NCBI RefSeq assembly: GCF_032854445.1
Contig: NC_088295.1
Location: 2,418,501 to 2,482,500, forward strand
Length of the DNA stretch: 64,000 bases
Direction of reading: 5' to 3'
Origin: Liolophura sinensis
Taxonomy: Eukaryota; Mollusca; Polyplacophora; Chitonida; Chitonidae
The notes beneath the pieces are model-generated. The model was not told the origin of the DNA. It did no database searches and worked only from the letters and a program-made list of their open reading frames with translations. Positions within the stretch are counted from its first letter, which is position 1; each line of letters begins with the position of its first letter. Below, one piece after another: positions 36,321 to 48,084 of this stretch. The position numbers and the translations under genes are program-made.

Positions 36321-36957
36321 TTATTTATACATCAGTGAAATCCCAGTAGTTCCTTCACTGATAAAAATAATATCTTCAGTAGTTAGATATCATTTTTGTT
36401 ATTACATTTTACTATTACACTGTTTGAGACCTTGACCCATGGCCGTGCACTTCTATGGCGCATTATTGGTCACTTCTGTAATTCTAACCTTTCAGTTAAG
36501 ATTAAAGTTCATACTCTGAGCTGCTTGTCATCAAACACATGCTTTGAGCATTGTATGTGAAATAGTAGTGCACCAAATGTAAGATATCACATGATCATTG
36601 CATGACTGTTCAGTTTTTTTTTATTGAAGTGTCACAGGTCAGTGAAATCTTTTGTGACGTGTTCTGCTTCCGCGAATAGGGCAAATCTTACTGCATTCGT
36701 TGAGACCGCGATTCTAAGACTTTACATGACAATTATATTTCCAAAATATGTACTTTCGAGGAAGACTCGCATCTCATTCCATAAATTTAAATTTTAATAA
36801 CAGCCCTCCTTTTGAATGGTCGTAAATTTAGTGTGTTTTATGAAATGGTCGCAAGATATCTTCTCTTGTAATGTACTTTTCTCGCACTGCATGTACACTA
36901 CGCTAAAAGCTCTTTATGATTTTGCTGCATCTTTATGTGCATTGGGTGAATCGGGAG
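36321..36957. other. No gene recognised
   Basis: AT-rich. If the 36-kb remnant had upstream exons on the minus strand they should lie here, but I see none. Confidence 0.45.
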
Positions 36958-38930
36958 TCGACAAACTAGCCTCTTGTGTGACGGGATGCCAAATTCATAT
37001 CAGCAAGCCTTTAGCGGAGACAAGCTGGCCTCTTGTGTGACAGGGTGCCTAATTCATATCGGCTTACCTTTAACGGAGACGATAGACAGACAAGCTGGCT
37101 TATTGTGTAATAGGATGCCGAATTCATATCAGCTTACCTTTAGCAGAGCCGATAGACAGAGAAGCTGGCCTCTTGTGTGACAGGATGCCCAACTCATGTC
37201 GGCTTACCTTTAGGGGAGCCGATAGACAGACAAGCTGACCTCTTGTGTGACAGGATGCCGAATTCATATCAGCTTACCTTTAGGAGAGCCGATAGACAGA
37301 CAAGCTGGCCTCTTGTGTGTATAGGATGCCGAATTCATATCAGCTTACCTTTAGGAGAGCCGATAGACAGACAAGCTGGCCTCTTGTGTGTATAGGATGC
37401 CGAATTCATATCAGCTTACCTTTAAGGGAGCCGATAGACAGAGAAGCTGGCCTCTTGGGTAACCGGATGCCGAATTCATATCAGCATACCTTTAGCGGAG
37501 ACGATAGACAGACAAGCTGACCTCTTGTGTGACAGGATGTCGAATTCATATCAGCTTACCTTTAGCGGAGACGATAGACAGACAAGCTGACCTCTTGGGT
37601 AACAGGGTGCCTAATTCATATCGGCTTACCTTTAACGGAGACGATAGACAGACAAGCTGGCTTATTGTGTAATAGGATGCCGAATTCATATCAGCTTACC
37701 TTTAGCAGAGCCGATAGACAGAGAAGCTGGCCTCTTGTGTGACAGGATGCCCAACTCATGTCGGCTTACCTTTAGGGGAGCCGATAGACAGACAAGCTGA
37801 CCTCTTGTGTGACAGGATGCCGAATTCATATCAGCTTACCTTTAAGGGAGCCGATAGACAGACAAGCTGGCCTCTTGTGTGTATAGGATACCGAATTCAT
37901 ATCAGCTTACCTTTAGGGGAGCCGATAGACAGACAAGCTGGCCTTTAGGGTTACAGGATGCCTAATTTTTATCGGCTTACCTTTAAGGGAGCCGATAGAC
38001 AGACAAGCTGACCTCTTGTGTGACAGGATGCCGAATTTATATGAGCTTACCTTTAAGGGAGCCGATAGACAGACAAGCTGACCTCTTGGGTAACAGGATG
38101 CCTAATTCATATCGGCTTACCTTTAGCGGAGACAATAGACAGACAAGCTGGCTTATTGTGTAATAGGATGCCGAATTCATATCAGCTTACCTTTAGCGGA
38201 GACGATAGACAGACAAGCTGACCTCTTGGGTAACAGGGTGCCTAATTCATATCGGCTTACCTTTAACGGAGACGATAGACAGACAAGCTGGCTTGTTGTG
38301 TAATAGGATGCCGAATTCATATCAGCTTACCTTTAGCGGAGCCGATAGACAGACAAGCTGGCCTCTTGTGTGACAGGGTGCCCAACTCATATCGGCTTAC
38401 CTTTAGCGGAGCCGATAGACAGACAAGCTGGCCTCTTGTGTGACATAGTGCCCAACTCATGTCGGCTTACCTTTAGCGGAGCCGATAGACAGACAAGCTG
38501 GCCTCTTGTGTGACAGGGTGCCCAACACATATCGGCTTACCTTTAGGGGACCCGATAGTTAGACAACCACATTTAGCCCCTAGTGTGTGGTTTACCTTTA
38601 AAGGAGATGATAGGCAAACACTCTGGCCAAACACTCTGGGATCTGATGGTTAAACAACAACCATCTTACCTTTACAGGAGACGATAGGCAATCACTCTGG
38701 CCTCTTGTGTGACAGGATGCCCAACTCATATCAGCGTACCTCTGGGCATGCGATAAACAGACAAGCTGGCTCTTGCGTGACAGGGTGCTCAACTCATATC
38801 AACTTACTTTAGGGTATCCGATAGTTAAACAACAACCATCTTACCTTTACAGGAGCCGATAGACAGACAAACTGGCCTCTTGTGTGACGAGGATGGCCAA
38901 CTGATATCAACTTACCTATAGGGTAAAGCC
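36958..38930. repeat. 70-bp minisatellite, about 28 copies
   Basis: Unit with GACAAGCTGGCCTCTTGTGT, GACAGGATGCCGAATTCATA, TCAGCTTACCTTTAGCGGAG and CCGATAGACA. Right-hand copies after about 38,540 are rearranged. A 280-bp or longer block near 37,600 repeats units seen near 37,030. On the minus strand nearly every unit has AAAGGTAAGC, a good splice-donor match. Confidence 0.95.
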
Positions 38931-39057
38931 CGTATATACAAAAAACAAGAAAACAAAACAAAATTAACATCTTATGATACGCCCATGTACCAAGAAGACA
39001 ATTGCTGTTATCAGTTCCATCCTGCGTGGACTTCGAAATTTGTGTCAGGCGCAATTA

Positions 39058-39487
39058 AAATAAACTGTGGAACTTCTATAAGGTCATTACCGTGCGCACG
39101 TCAAAGGGGCTTCCGGTGAGCGTCAGTCTGGTGATCAGTCCCCGGGTGACGGACACAGTTACTGTGTTAATCTCGGGACCAGGGAATCTTCACGCGATAC
39201 GGCCACGGAAACTACCGGCCTAAGCGGAAGGGGATCTCGTGTGCGGAGTACCAATGGCTACTGAAGGTGACAATCTCATATCTGACAACGTCCTCGCCCG
39301 CACCTCAATATATTCTGAGGAAAATTGTGCAACAATATTACTGAAATACTGTAAGTACAAGGTTTGCTCATGTCCCAAGAAAGGACTGTACGGCGCAAGT
39401 TGCAGGACAAGGTTTAACTCCTACACAGCTGTGGTATTTTACTGTAAACTGACAGCGCCGCATTATGGCGATTATGGCTTTATGTGA
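39058..39487 (+). other. Possible coding trace, two open halves in one frame
   Basis: One plus-strand frame is open for 55 codons (39,058-39,222; contains VSVSLVISPRVTDTVTVLIS). It has a single TAA at 39,223-39,225, then is open for 87 codons to TGA at 39,485. Codon composition looks more protein-like and GC-richer than the flanks. A GTAAGT donor-like site lies at 39,352. The minus strand of the left half is also partly open, so strand is not certain. Family not recognised. Confidence 0.25.
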
Positions 39488-39900
39488 GCAGTGCTGTATT
39501 ACAGGAGCTCCCTATTCTAACGTTGGTTCTCTAGCGCCTTATCATTTCATTGTTGTAAGAAATTGTACGGTTATTATCAGAAATGGCGCCACAGACAAAT
39601 CTGGCCGTTGTTTGGTGATTCCAATCACCGCTAGTGAGTAATACGATATCGTAGCTATGTGTATTATTATCCTGAGACGAAACAACAGTTTGAGTGGAAG
39701 AAAGTATTCCGTGGCTTCATGTGAGAACCGACCGTGTTCAGGAACTAACAGGCGGAGAACAGTGACTGATGTTCAGGGCTTCTGTAGGCTTACGTTCAGA
39801 ACAGGGCTGGACAGCTGACATTCATAACGAGACGGCTGTCGTCTCCAGTCGCCTTAAACTTTCTTCGCCTTCAGCCATTCGCATTACGCTCATCGTTAAG

Positions 39901-39924
39901 ATGGGTAATGCCCTTCAGACTACT
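39901..39924 (+). CDS. Candidate first coding exon (8 codons) with consensus donor
   Basis: ATG in a good context (A at -3, G at +4) begins MGNALQTT and is followed immediately at 39,925 by GTAAGT, a textbook 5' splice site. A Gly2 start would permit N-myristoylation, although residue 6 is Gln rather than the preferred Ser/Thr. I could not find the next exon downstream, so this is inference from local signals only. It may be chance. Confidence 0.25.
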
Positions 39925-41002
39925 GTAAGTTGATTTCGAAAATTTCAATTCAGTGATGGAGTAGGTAAACTAAATGATCCAATCAGGTCGTGTTGAAGTT
40001 GTTAGGGTCGGGAGTATAATGGGCGTCTTTCTCTGTCCCGGGGTCAAAGGCTTTCCATGGAATTAACACGTCTCCTTCATCCGCTCCTCAAGGCTAGGTT
40101 TAAATGACCTCACTCTGTCGGTTGGATATCTGTACATATTAAATCTGATTACACACTCAGATACTGGGGTAACAATTACATCGTAATAAAGTTGCCGTAT
40201 ACCTGTACGCGAACTATTGTCTTATGATACCCAGTGGGGTGATCCAGGAGGACCTAAGTCTGATACGCTGACTGGTACACAAGGAGCCACGGACACATTC
40301 CGTTGATTCGACCAGTGAAATTTTACTTACTTATACAAACATGGTACAAACACAACCCTTGATATAAAATGACCCTTAACCTGGTGTAGCTCAAATCTGT
40401 GTTTTAATGGAAGATAAATTTCTGAATTAAGAATATCTGACATGGCTTTGAGTACTGTAGAGAGTTTTCATTATTGAGTCCTTCAGAAATTCAGCGGTTA
40501 ATGTGGCTAACAGATAAGGACCAGGAAGGTATATAGCTCGGATTTATCTTCGTTAGGATCACCCCAGTTTTCAATCTGCCGGACGGAAAAGTAAATCTAA
40601 TAAAGCCCGTATAAAATCAGACTTGCTGTCCTTCTGGCACGGCAGGATTTCGTGTCGGTTGTATACCGCCGGGGTCTGGGCTACGCACAGGCAGTCACGG
40701 TGGACTTATCAGATAGCCGACCTCACATCAGGGGTTCCCCACTGCACGCACAGTAAAGGAGGAAAAATTAGATTTCTGAGGCCACACGCACGTACGTAGT
40801 CAGCAGGGGAGTTCTTCTTTCCGGTGTCTACGGAATTGGTTAGGACACTATAAGGGTTCAGGCGCTTTTAATTCCCTTGTTTATACCTACACCACTAATA
40901 GTACAAATAAATCAGTACAAATACTTGGATCAGTAGGCTGTAACTGATGCACCAAGATAAACCAGTGAGTTAGTAAGTCATATTAAGTCTATAATATATA
41001 CC
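39925..41002. other. No gene recognised
   Basis: Single-copy; would be intron if the exon candidate at 39,901 is real. Confidence 0.4.
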
Positions 41003-41014
41003 AATTAGTAAGTC

Positions 41015-41272
41015 GGAGCCTCCGTTCCTCAGTTGGTTAGCGTGCTAGCTCAGCGTAATGACCCAGAAGCCTCTCACCAATGCGGTCGCTGTGAGTTCAA
41101 GTCCAGCTCATGCTGGTTTCCTGTCCGTCCGTGGGAAGGCCATCAGCAACCTGCGGATGGTCGTGGGTTCCAACAGGCTCTGCCAGGTTTCCTCCCACCA
41201 TAATACTGGCCGCCGTCGAATAAGTGAAATATTATTGAGTAAGGCGTAAAACACCAATCAAATAAATAAATA
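41015..41272 (+). mobile_element. Full-length tRNA-derived SINE
   Basis: The tRNA-like head carries an A-box-like string near 41,028-41,042 (CAGTTGGTTAGCG) and a B-box-like string at 41,093-41,104 (GAGTTCAAGTCC). A body follows with motifs shared by the other copies in this window (CAACCTGCGGATGGTCGTGG, CGGCGTAAAACACCAATCAA versions). It ends in an (AAAT)n tail. It is flanked by a 12-bp target-site duplication with one mismatch (41,003-41,014 AATTAGTAAGTC and 41,273-41,284 AATTTGTAAGTC). This is the best intact reference copy in the window. Confidence 0.85.
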
Positions 41273-41284
41273 AATTTGTAAGTC

Positions 41285-42269
41285 TGATTGAAGTCAGAGT
41301 TAGTCAATTGTTTAACGGATAAATTATTTAATCAGCGTATAAACTGTTTCGGTTTTTTCCATCCTTAAACAGCGAAGTATTCCTTAGTATATGTTGTTCA
41401 GAAAGTAGTTAAAATAAATATTTCTTTGAATGGTGTACTGTAACCCACGGTTGGTTGAATTTAGTCAAGAAAGGATGTAGCATACAATTAGTTGATTACG
41501 AACCTAAGTAACATTATCATGAAGGGAAAATGTAACGCAAATGTGGACCTGGCGTCTATATGGTAGTAAAGTGTGCAATGTTCAAATGTAGTAAAGTGTG
41601 AAACCTTCAAAGGTAGTAAAGTGTGCAATCCTCAAATGGAATGAATAAATGCGTAATTATAGTTTAACCCCAGTTTGGAAATTCGCATCGTGACGAGTTT
41701 AAACAGATGTTCTGGGCCGTATGTAATACATTTTATTTATTTCATTAGTAGGCGTTATGAATGAACCGGTTTGAGGTTACACATACGCAATTCAAACAAC
41801 TGATTCCAAGATTTGCCTCCGAACTGAAGAGTCAAGGGGCACTGGTTGATTAATACTGGCCCACAGAAATTTAAGGTTGCTGATGCGCTATACATTTCTG
41901 CACTGCTAGTTTGCACCTAGCTAATATATATCAGAGTTTTGTCTGACTTTTTTGCCAATCTTACTAACTACCCTCCTGGAGGTTACCAAGGTAACAGAAT
42001 GATATGATTTACTTCCAGCTACCGCACCTCAAAGGAATGGTGGTCATACTAGGTTGATTTTTTGATATGATGTAGAGAAAAGTGCGAGCTGCATGTGGTG
42101 GTATGGCATTGTACCACGCGAAAGCTAGTGCATATATATTTTTGAGGTTGAAGTTGACAATTTACTACATAAATAGTCAGTAAAATCAATACACTCGTGT
42201 AACCTTGAGGCTAACCGAGTCGGCCTTTGACCTAGATTTTGGCCTTTTCACGGGTGAACCCTGTCTCTG
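41285..42269. other. No gene recognised
   Basis: Single-copy AT-rich sequence. GTAGTAAAGTGTG words recur three times at 41,560-41,625. Confidence 0.45.
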
Positions 42270-43145
42270 TGTTAGGATACATTTAACCAGTGCGATCTTT
42301 CTGGATGCTGACTGTCAGCGTATACATGCTTTCTCTGTATGGTAAATAGTCTTTTCTAGAATCAACTGTGAATTGTTTTAAATATGTTTACTGTTTATGC
42401 CTAGCGAGATAAGAGACATCTAGTATGTTGTTGGAGTGTATATGTAGCTCGAGTGTGAGCTTGCAGTTTGTAGTTGTTGTAGGGAGCAGTCCAAGACGAC
42501 AGTTTCGCTTGTCGGGAAAGTCCATTTTGAAAGAGTTTATTGTGTTACTGAGTGCTAGTTAAGCCGTCGTCGCACACCATTCCTGTGTTTGAGACTTCTG
42601 CTCTAAGCTTTCATTCCTCATCGACTCTCTCTGCTGCTACTTTTATCCCTATTCTACGGGACGTGACGTTGCTCTGGAGGCCACTTTGTGTCAAGGCCAT
42701 CAGGGTTCTTTGCGCCCAGCTTAGACTTGGGACTTAGACTCTCTAATCGGATTCCATTGGAAGAGTTTGACTAGCGGAGAGGTTTGATACAGCCATTGGT
42801 AGTGTACTTCTGTTTGTCACCTGGATGCCAGGGTTATATTTCAACTTGAGGAATTCACGAGGAACTGTGCATTTGCCTGTTTTGTGGACTGACTTGCCAA
42901 TGAGACTGCGTGTGTTTGGAGTGGAATTCTGGCTACTGTAATCTGTAATATGATGGAAGAAACTATGTAGTTTGTTGGTGTATATCTATTGTGGTATGTA
43001 ATTTATATTATTCAATTATATGTACTGAATTTATATAAGTGTGTTCATGTTTCTGTGTTTTATTTTATTTGAGGATTATAGCTGTCTGGGACTTGATCAA
43101 GCCATTTCTTTTAAATGTTACCTGTCCGACAGGGATAACTTAACA
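42270..43145. mobile_element. Possible solo LTR (tentative)
   Basis: An 876-bp segment starts TGTTAGG and ends TTAACA, giving a short TGTTA/TAACA inverted terminus. It has a T-rich, gene-free interior. No matching target-site duplication, second LTR, primer-binding site or polypurine tract was found, so this is a guess. The 61-codon reading frame at 42,552 is not a convincing gene. Confidence 0.2.
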
Positions 43146-43289
43146 CTGAAGACAGTGAATTGTTTTCGATGTGAAAATGAGAACATCCGGTATCAAATTT
43201 TTAAGGCCAGCTAAAATAACATAACCTTCAGTTAAAACTTTGTAAATAAAAAATGTAAGAGATATATATTTACGATACCCTTGAGGTGT

Positions 43290-43462
43290 GAGATGAAGTC
43301 AACCTCATGCTGGCTTCCTCTCCTACCCTATGTCTGTTAGCAACCTGCGGATGGTCGTGGCTTTCCGCCGGGTTCTGCCCGGTTTCTTCCCATCGACAGT
43401 GAAACATTCTTGAAATATTCTTGAGTATGGCGTAAAACACCAGTTAAATAAATAAAAAATAA
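43290..43462 (+). mobile_element. 5'-truncated SINE
   Basis: Retains CTCATGCTGGCTTCCTCTCC, CAACCTGCGGATGGTCGTGG and the tail GGCGTAAAACACCAGTTAAA followed by AAAT repeats. The tRNA-like head is missing. Confidence 0.75.
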
Positions 43463-44104
43463 AATGACACACTTCATGACATCAAAGCCAGAAACGGTGT
43501 CAAATAACTCGAATAGAAAGTCGACCATGTAGAACCATTAAACAGTCAACCAGAATATGTTTGATGCCATAATGGGCAGCCCACTGACCACACACAAGAG
43601 CAATGTCCCCATAGGAAATAAGTTTGTGATATACTGGAGAATGCCTGTTACGGCGTCTCGTTAGTACTTACGACATTTAAGCCGATTTCACATTATATCG
43701 CTAACTACTTCGTCGCGATTTTTCTTTTATCTTTTTTTCTAGAAGAAAAGACAGGCCATGTACCACAATCAGTAAGCCTACAGAAAAAGACAATACTGTT
43801 CTATTGGTAATTCTGATTGTGAATGTACAGATCAGTATCTACTTGAATGCCGTACATCAAGGAAGCACCTGCCTGATACAAATATGAAGGTTGCATGCCC
43901 AACCGTACAAGTTTGTATTTGTTTATTCCATCTTGCTCGAAATATATTAACAATGTTGGATTGTTTAGTTCTAATATGTCGATTAAAAGAAAACAAATCA
44001 GTTTCAAATCCATGCAGAAATTTATGTTTATTGTACACGTGCTTCATTTGCGGTCGATATTTTCATTATTTTCCACTTGCATGTAGTTCTTTCTGTCAGA
44101 CAGA
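43463..44104. other. No gene recognised
   Basis: AT-rich; overlapping frames on both strands at 43.8-44.28 kb are unconvincing. Confidence 0.45.
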
Positions 44105-44222
44105 TGTGTCATTTACAGATATACAGACGCCAACAGACATATCATTTACAGATATACAGACACCAACAGATATATTTTTTACTGACAGACACCAACAGAT
44201 ATATCATTTACAGATATACAGA
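44105..44222. repeat. Short repeat of about 33 bp, 3-4 copies
   Basis: TCATTTACAGATATACAGAC and CCAACAGATATA recur with small length differences. Confidence 0.75.
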
Positions 44223-44506
44223 CAATGGCAGATCAATTCAGACATGGATGGATTAAAACGGACTTGGGTGAATCAAAGCTAACATGGGTGGATCAAATCG
44301 GACAAAGTAAAGTGGAGACCACCACACCACTCCAGATTCTCTTCCTTAATGCTGCAGCCAAATCAGCAGTGGTGGAGTGGAAACATTGGATAAGGGCTAG
44401 TAGAATTCGGCCAGAAGCCGTTGGGCCGCGTAACACACCTAATGCAACAGAAGCCGTTAGTTCGCTTGGTGTGTAGAGGCCAAGTAAACTAAGAATTTTT
44501 GTTGAT

Positions 44507-45170
44507 CATTTCAGCGTGTTGATGACATCGGTGTGTAATAAAACTGAAGAGGCCGAGTAAACTAAGGCCTCATTTGATTATTTCAGTGTGTTGATGACAT
44601 TAGTGTGTAATAACCCTGAAGAGGCCAAGTAAACTAAGGCCTCAGTTGACCGTTTTAGTGTGTTGATGCCTTTGGTGTGTAATAAAACTGCAGTGGCAGA
44701 TTAAACCAAGGACCATAGTTGATCATTTCAGTGTCTTGATGACATTAGTGTGTAATACGACTGAAGTGGCCGAGTTAACTAAGAGCCTCGGTTGACAATT
44801 CAGTTTGTTGATAACATTGATGTGTAATAACACTGAAGTGGCCAAGTAAACTAAGAGTCTCGGTTGACAATTCAGTGTGTTGATGAAATTGGTGTGTAAT
44901 AAAACTGAAGTGGCCGAGTAAACTAAGAGCCTCACTTGATCATTTCAGTGCGTTGATGACATTAGTGTGTAATTAGACTGAAAAGGCCGAGTAAACTAAG
45001 AACCTCGGTTGACAATTCAGTTTGTTGATGACATTAGTGTGTAATAAAACTGAAGAGGCCGGGTAAACTAAGGCCTCATTTGATCATTTCAGTGTGTTGA
45101 TGACATTAGTGTGTAATAAGACTGAAGTGGCCGAGTAAACTAAACCTCAGTGGACCATTTCAGTGTGTAA
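44507..45170. repeat. 72-bp minisatellite, about 9-10 copies
   Basis: Unit with GTGTTGATGACATTAGTGTG, TAATAAAACTGAAGTGGCCG and AGTAAACTAAGGCCTCAGTT. Some units are shorter in the TCAGTTTG part. It lies directly before the 31-bp array. Confidence 0.9.
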
Positions 45171-45236
45171 CATAACGGTTTCCTGCGTGATCCTCAGACA
45201 CGTAATGTATGTTCACCGCGAAGTGTAGCGGTCATT

Positions 45237-46468
45237 TACCTTCTGTCTTTGTGGAAGGTGTGTCATTTACCCCCTGTCTTTGTGGAAGGTATGTCATTTA
45301 CCTCCTATCTTTGTGGAAGGTGTGTCATTTACCTCCGATCTTTGTGGAAAGTGTGTCATTTACACCCTATCTTTGTGGAAGGTGTGTCATTTACCTCCTG
45401 TCTTTGTGGAAGGTGGGTCATTTACCCCCTATCTTTGTGGAAGGTGTGTCATTTACCTCCTGTCTTTGTGGAAGGTGTGTCATTTACACCTTGTCTTTGT
45501 GGAAGGTGTGTCATTTACCTCCTGTCTTTGTGGAAGGTGTGTCATTTACCTCCTGTCTTTGTGGAAGGTGTGTCATTTACCTCCTGTCTTAGTGGAAGGT
45601 GTGTCATTTACCTCCTGTCTTAGTGGAAGGTGTGTCATTTACCCCCTATCTTTGTGGAAGGTGTGTCTTTTACCTCCTAACTTTGTGGAAGGTGTGTCAT
45701 TTACACCCTGTCTTTGTGGAAGGTGTGTCATTTACACCCTATCTTTGTGGAAGGTGTGTCATTTACCTCCTGTCTTTGTGGAAGGTGTGTCATTTATCTC
45801 CTATCTTTGTGGAAGGTATGTCATTTATCTCCTATCTTTGTGGAAGGTGTGTCATTTATCTCCTATCTTTGTGGAAGGTATGTCATTTATCTCCTATCTT
45901 TGTGGAAGGTGTGTCATTTACACCCTATCTTTGTGGAAGGTGTGTCATTTACACCCTGTCTTTGTGGAAGGTGTGTCATTTACCTCCTGTCTTTGTGGAA
46001 GGTGTGTCATTTACCTCCTATCTTTGTGGAAGGTGTGTCATTTACACCCTATCTTTGTGGAAGGTGTGTCATTTACCTCCTGTCTTAGTGGAAGGTGTGT
46101 CATTTACCTCCTATCTTTGTGGAAGGTGTGTCATTTACCTCCTATCTTTGTGGAAGGTGTGTCATTTACCTCCTGTCTTTGTGGAAGGTGTCTCATTTAC
46201 CTCCTATCTTTGTGGAAGGTGTGTCATTTACCTCCTGTCTTAGTGGAAGGTGTGTCATTTACCTCCTGTCTTTGTGGAAGGTGTGTCATTTACCTCCTAT
46301 CTTTGTGGAAGGTGTGTCATTTACCTCCTGTCTTTGTGGAAGGTGTGTCATTTACCTCCTGTCTTTGTGGAAGGTGTGTCATTTACCTCCTGTCTTTGTG
46401 GAAGGTGTGTCATTTACACCCTATCTTTGTGGAAGGTGTGTCATTTACACCCTATCTTTGTGGAAGGT
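45237..46468. repeat. 31-bp minisatellite, about 40 copies, stop-free in all plus frames
   Basis: Unit GGAAGGTGTGTCATTTACC plus a TCCTATCTTTGT part. Because 31 is not a multiple of 3, translation cycles through all three frames. None has a stop, so one frame stays open for 403 codons with a 31-residue period. There is no sign of a real start, signal or domain, so I call a repeat rather than a gene. The minus strand carries GAGGTAAAT in each unit. Confidence 0.93.
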
Positions 46469-48084
46469 GTGCATCTCACACACAGTATTAATGATCTTGC
46501 TGATCCACAAATAAACTTATTGCCCTCTTACAATTAAGGACTGTTTATTCTAAGAACCATAGATTTTCAATGTCTACATTATCTGCTATTGTCAGGTCAT
46601 TCCCCCAAGCTCCCTTTTCCAACCTCACAACCGTCTGTAGTGATTCCTCATTTTTAATGGCTCCATCCACAAAATCATGCCTCAGTCTAACCCTGCTGAG
46701 TCTTGTTTGTTGATGTAACTGAACTGTGCATATATGCTAGTTACTTGTGTGACTTTTTACGTATCCTGAAGATGACAAATACAATTTTGTGGAAATATTG
46801 AAACGCCAAATATGTGATTTCTCAGTTTTTGTGGAGTGTTGAAGCTTTTGGTCTGTGTTAATGGTCATACTGTTTGACTGGAGACACTACCCCTTATCGT
46901 TCGTCACAATCTATGTACCACTCGGAGACGCCATTGTACAGGGCCTACTTTTTTCAAATTGCATGTAGATTATCAGTCAAGTGCCATCTGTTTGCTGCTT
47001 TACAATTTTTCACGATGGATGAAGAGCTAATCGACATTTCAGTGAATTCATCATGGCTTACGGTGATATGCATTAATCTATAATAAAATCGTAAAACTGA
47101 ATTTCAGTTTAAGTGATAATGTTTTTTGACAGCAACATGGACACAGTGAATTAACTTTGTGTCACGAGACTGATGGTTCCGTAAGAATGCAAACTGATGG
47201 TTCCGTAACAATGCAAAATGCCCTGGCAACGGCATTATACAGGATGTACATGTACTATATTATTTTAAAAAGTTTTTGGGGGTTGACATAGAATTTAATT
47301 TCAACTGATACAGATTTACTGCATAGTCCCATCTAACATCAGCTTGAGGAACTGTGTCAGCGGTTTCATATCGTCATATGACAATAGCTCAGACTGAACC
47401 ATGCTTCTAATGTACGCCAACAACACCATCCAACCAGCCGTCAACTTTTTGATTTATTACAATGGTGAAGCTTAGGTTTGTAGACAATAAGATCGTCCCT
47501 TGTGTTTGGCCATGCACACAAGTTTGTGGACATTCGGTTTCCTAACTCGGTTAAATCTTCGATTTTCTGTCACTTGCATTTGTTATCAAGAAAGTGACAT
47601 TTCATTTTCCTTTTTTCTGCATCTGTTTGCTAGAGCTAGTCGACATCAGTGAAAAAGCTGTATTCGTTACCCTGAGCATACCAAGTAAGGAATTCAAATA
47701 ATAGCATGTGATCGCATACTGCAGCAAAATAAAAAAATACGGTGTAAAATGGAACCGTGCTATTTATGTCTGGTTTATCTAGTACACAAGATATCATCTA
47801 CATTCACATTCGGTTTGACTACATATGCCGTGGGTCTTCGGTCTGCGATCTGCTTCTGTATGTTTGCTCTCAATATGACAAGAGGTAGTGGGTGGGTGGG
47901 GGGGGAGGGGAATTTGGGAGCTTGAATGTTGTCGGTTTAAACCACCATGATTTGCCAATTTCTGTCACCTGAACCTTAGAAATCAACCTAAGCTGTCAGC
48001 CGACGGGATTTTCGAAAATGTATGGCCCCACAAACTATTGGATTCTCATCCAAATACAATCAATCCAAATTCGACAAATTCAAT
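46469..48084. other. No gene recognised
   Basis: Single-copy AT-rich sequence with the G4-prone tract at 47.89 kb. Confidence 0.45.
47889..47910 (+). other. G-quadruplex-prone tract
   Basis: GTGGGTGGGTGGGG continuing to GAGGGG: at least four G-runs of three or more within about 22 bp. Standard motif for intramolecular G4 folding. Confidence 0.6.

Noticed and set aside
45280-46491. 403-codon open frame as a protein gene
   Set aside because: It lies entirely on the 31-bp tandem repeat; all three plus frames are open, with no leader, domain or splice context.
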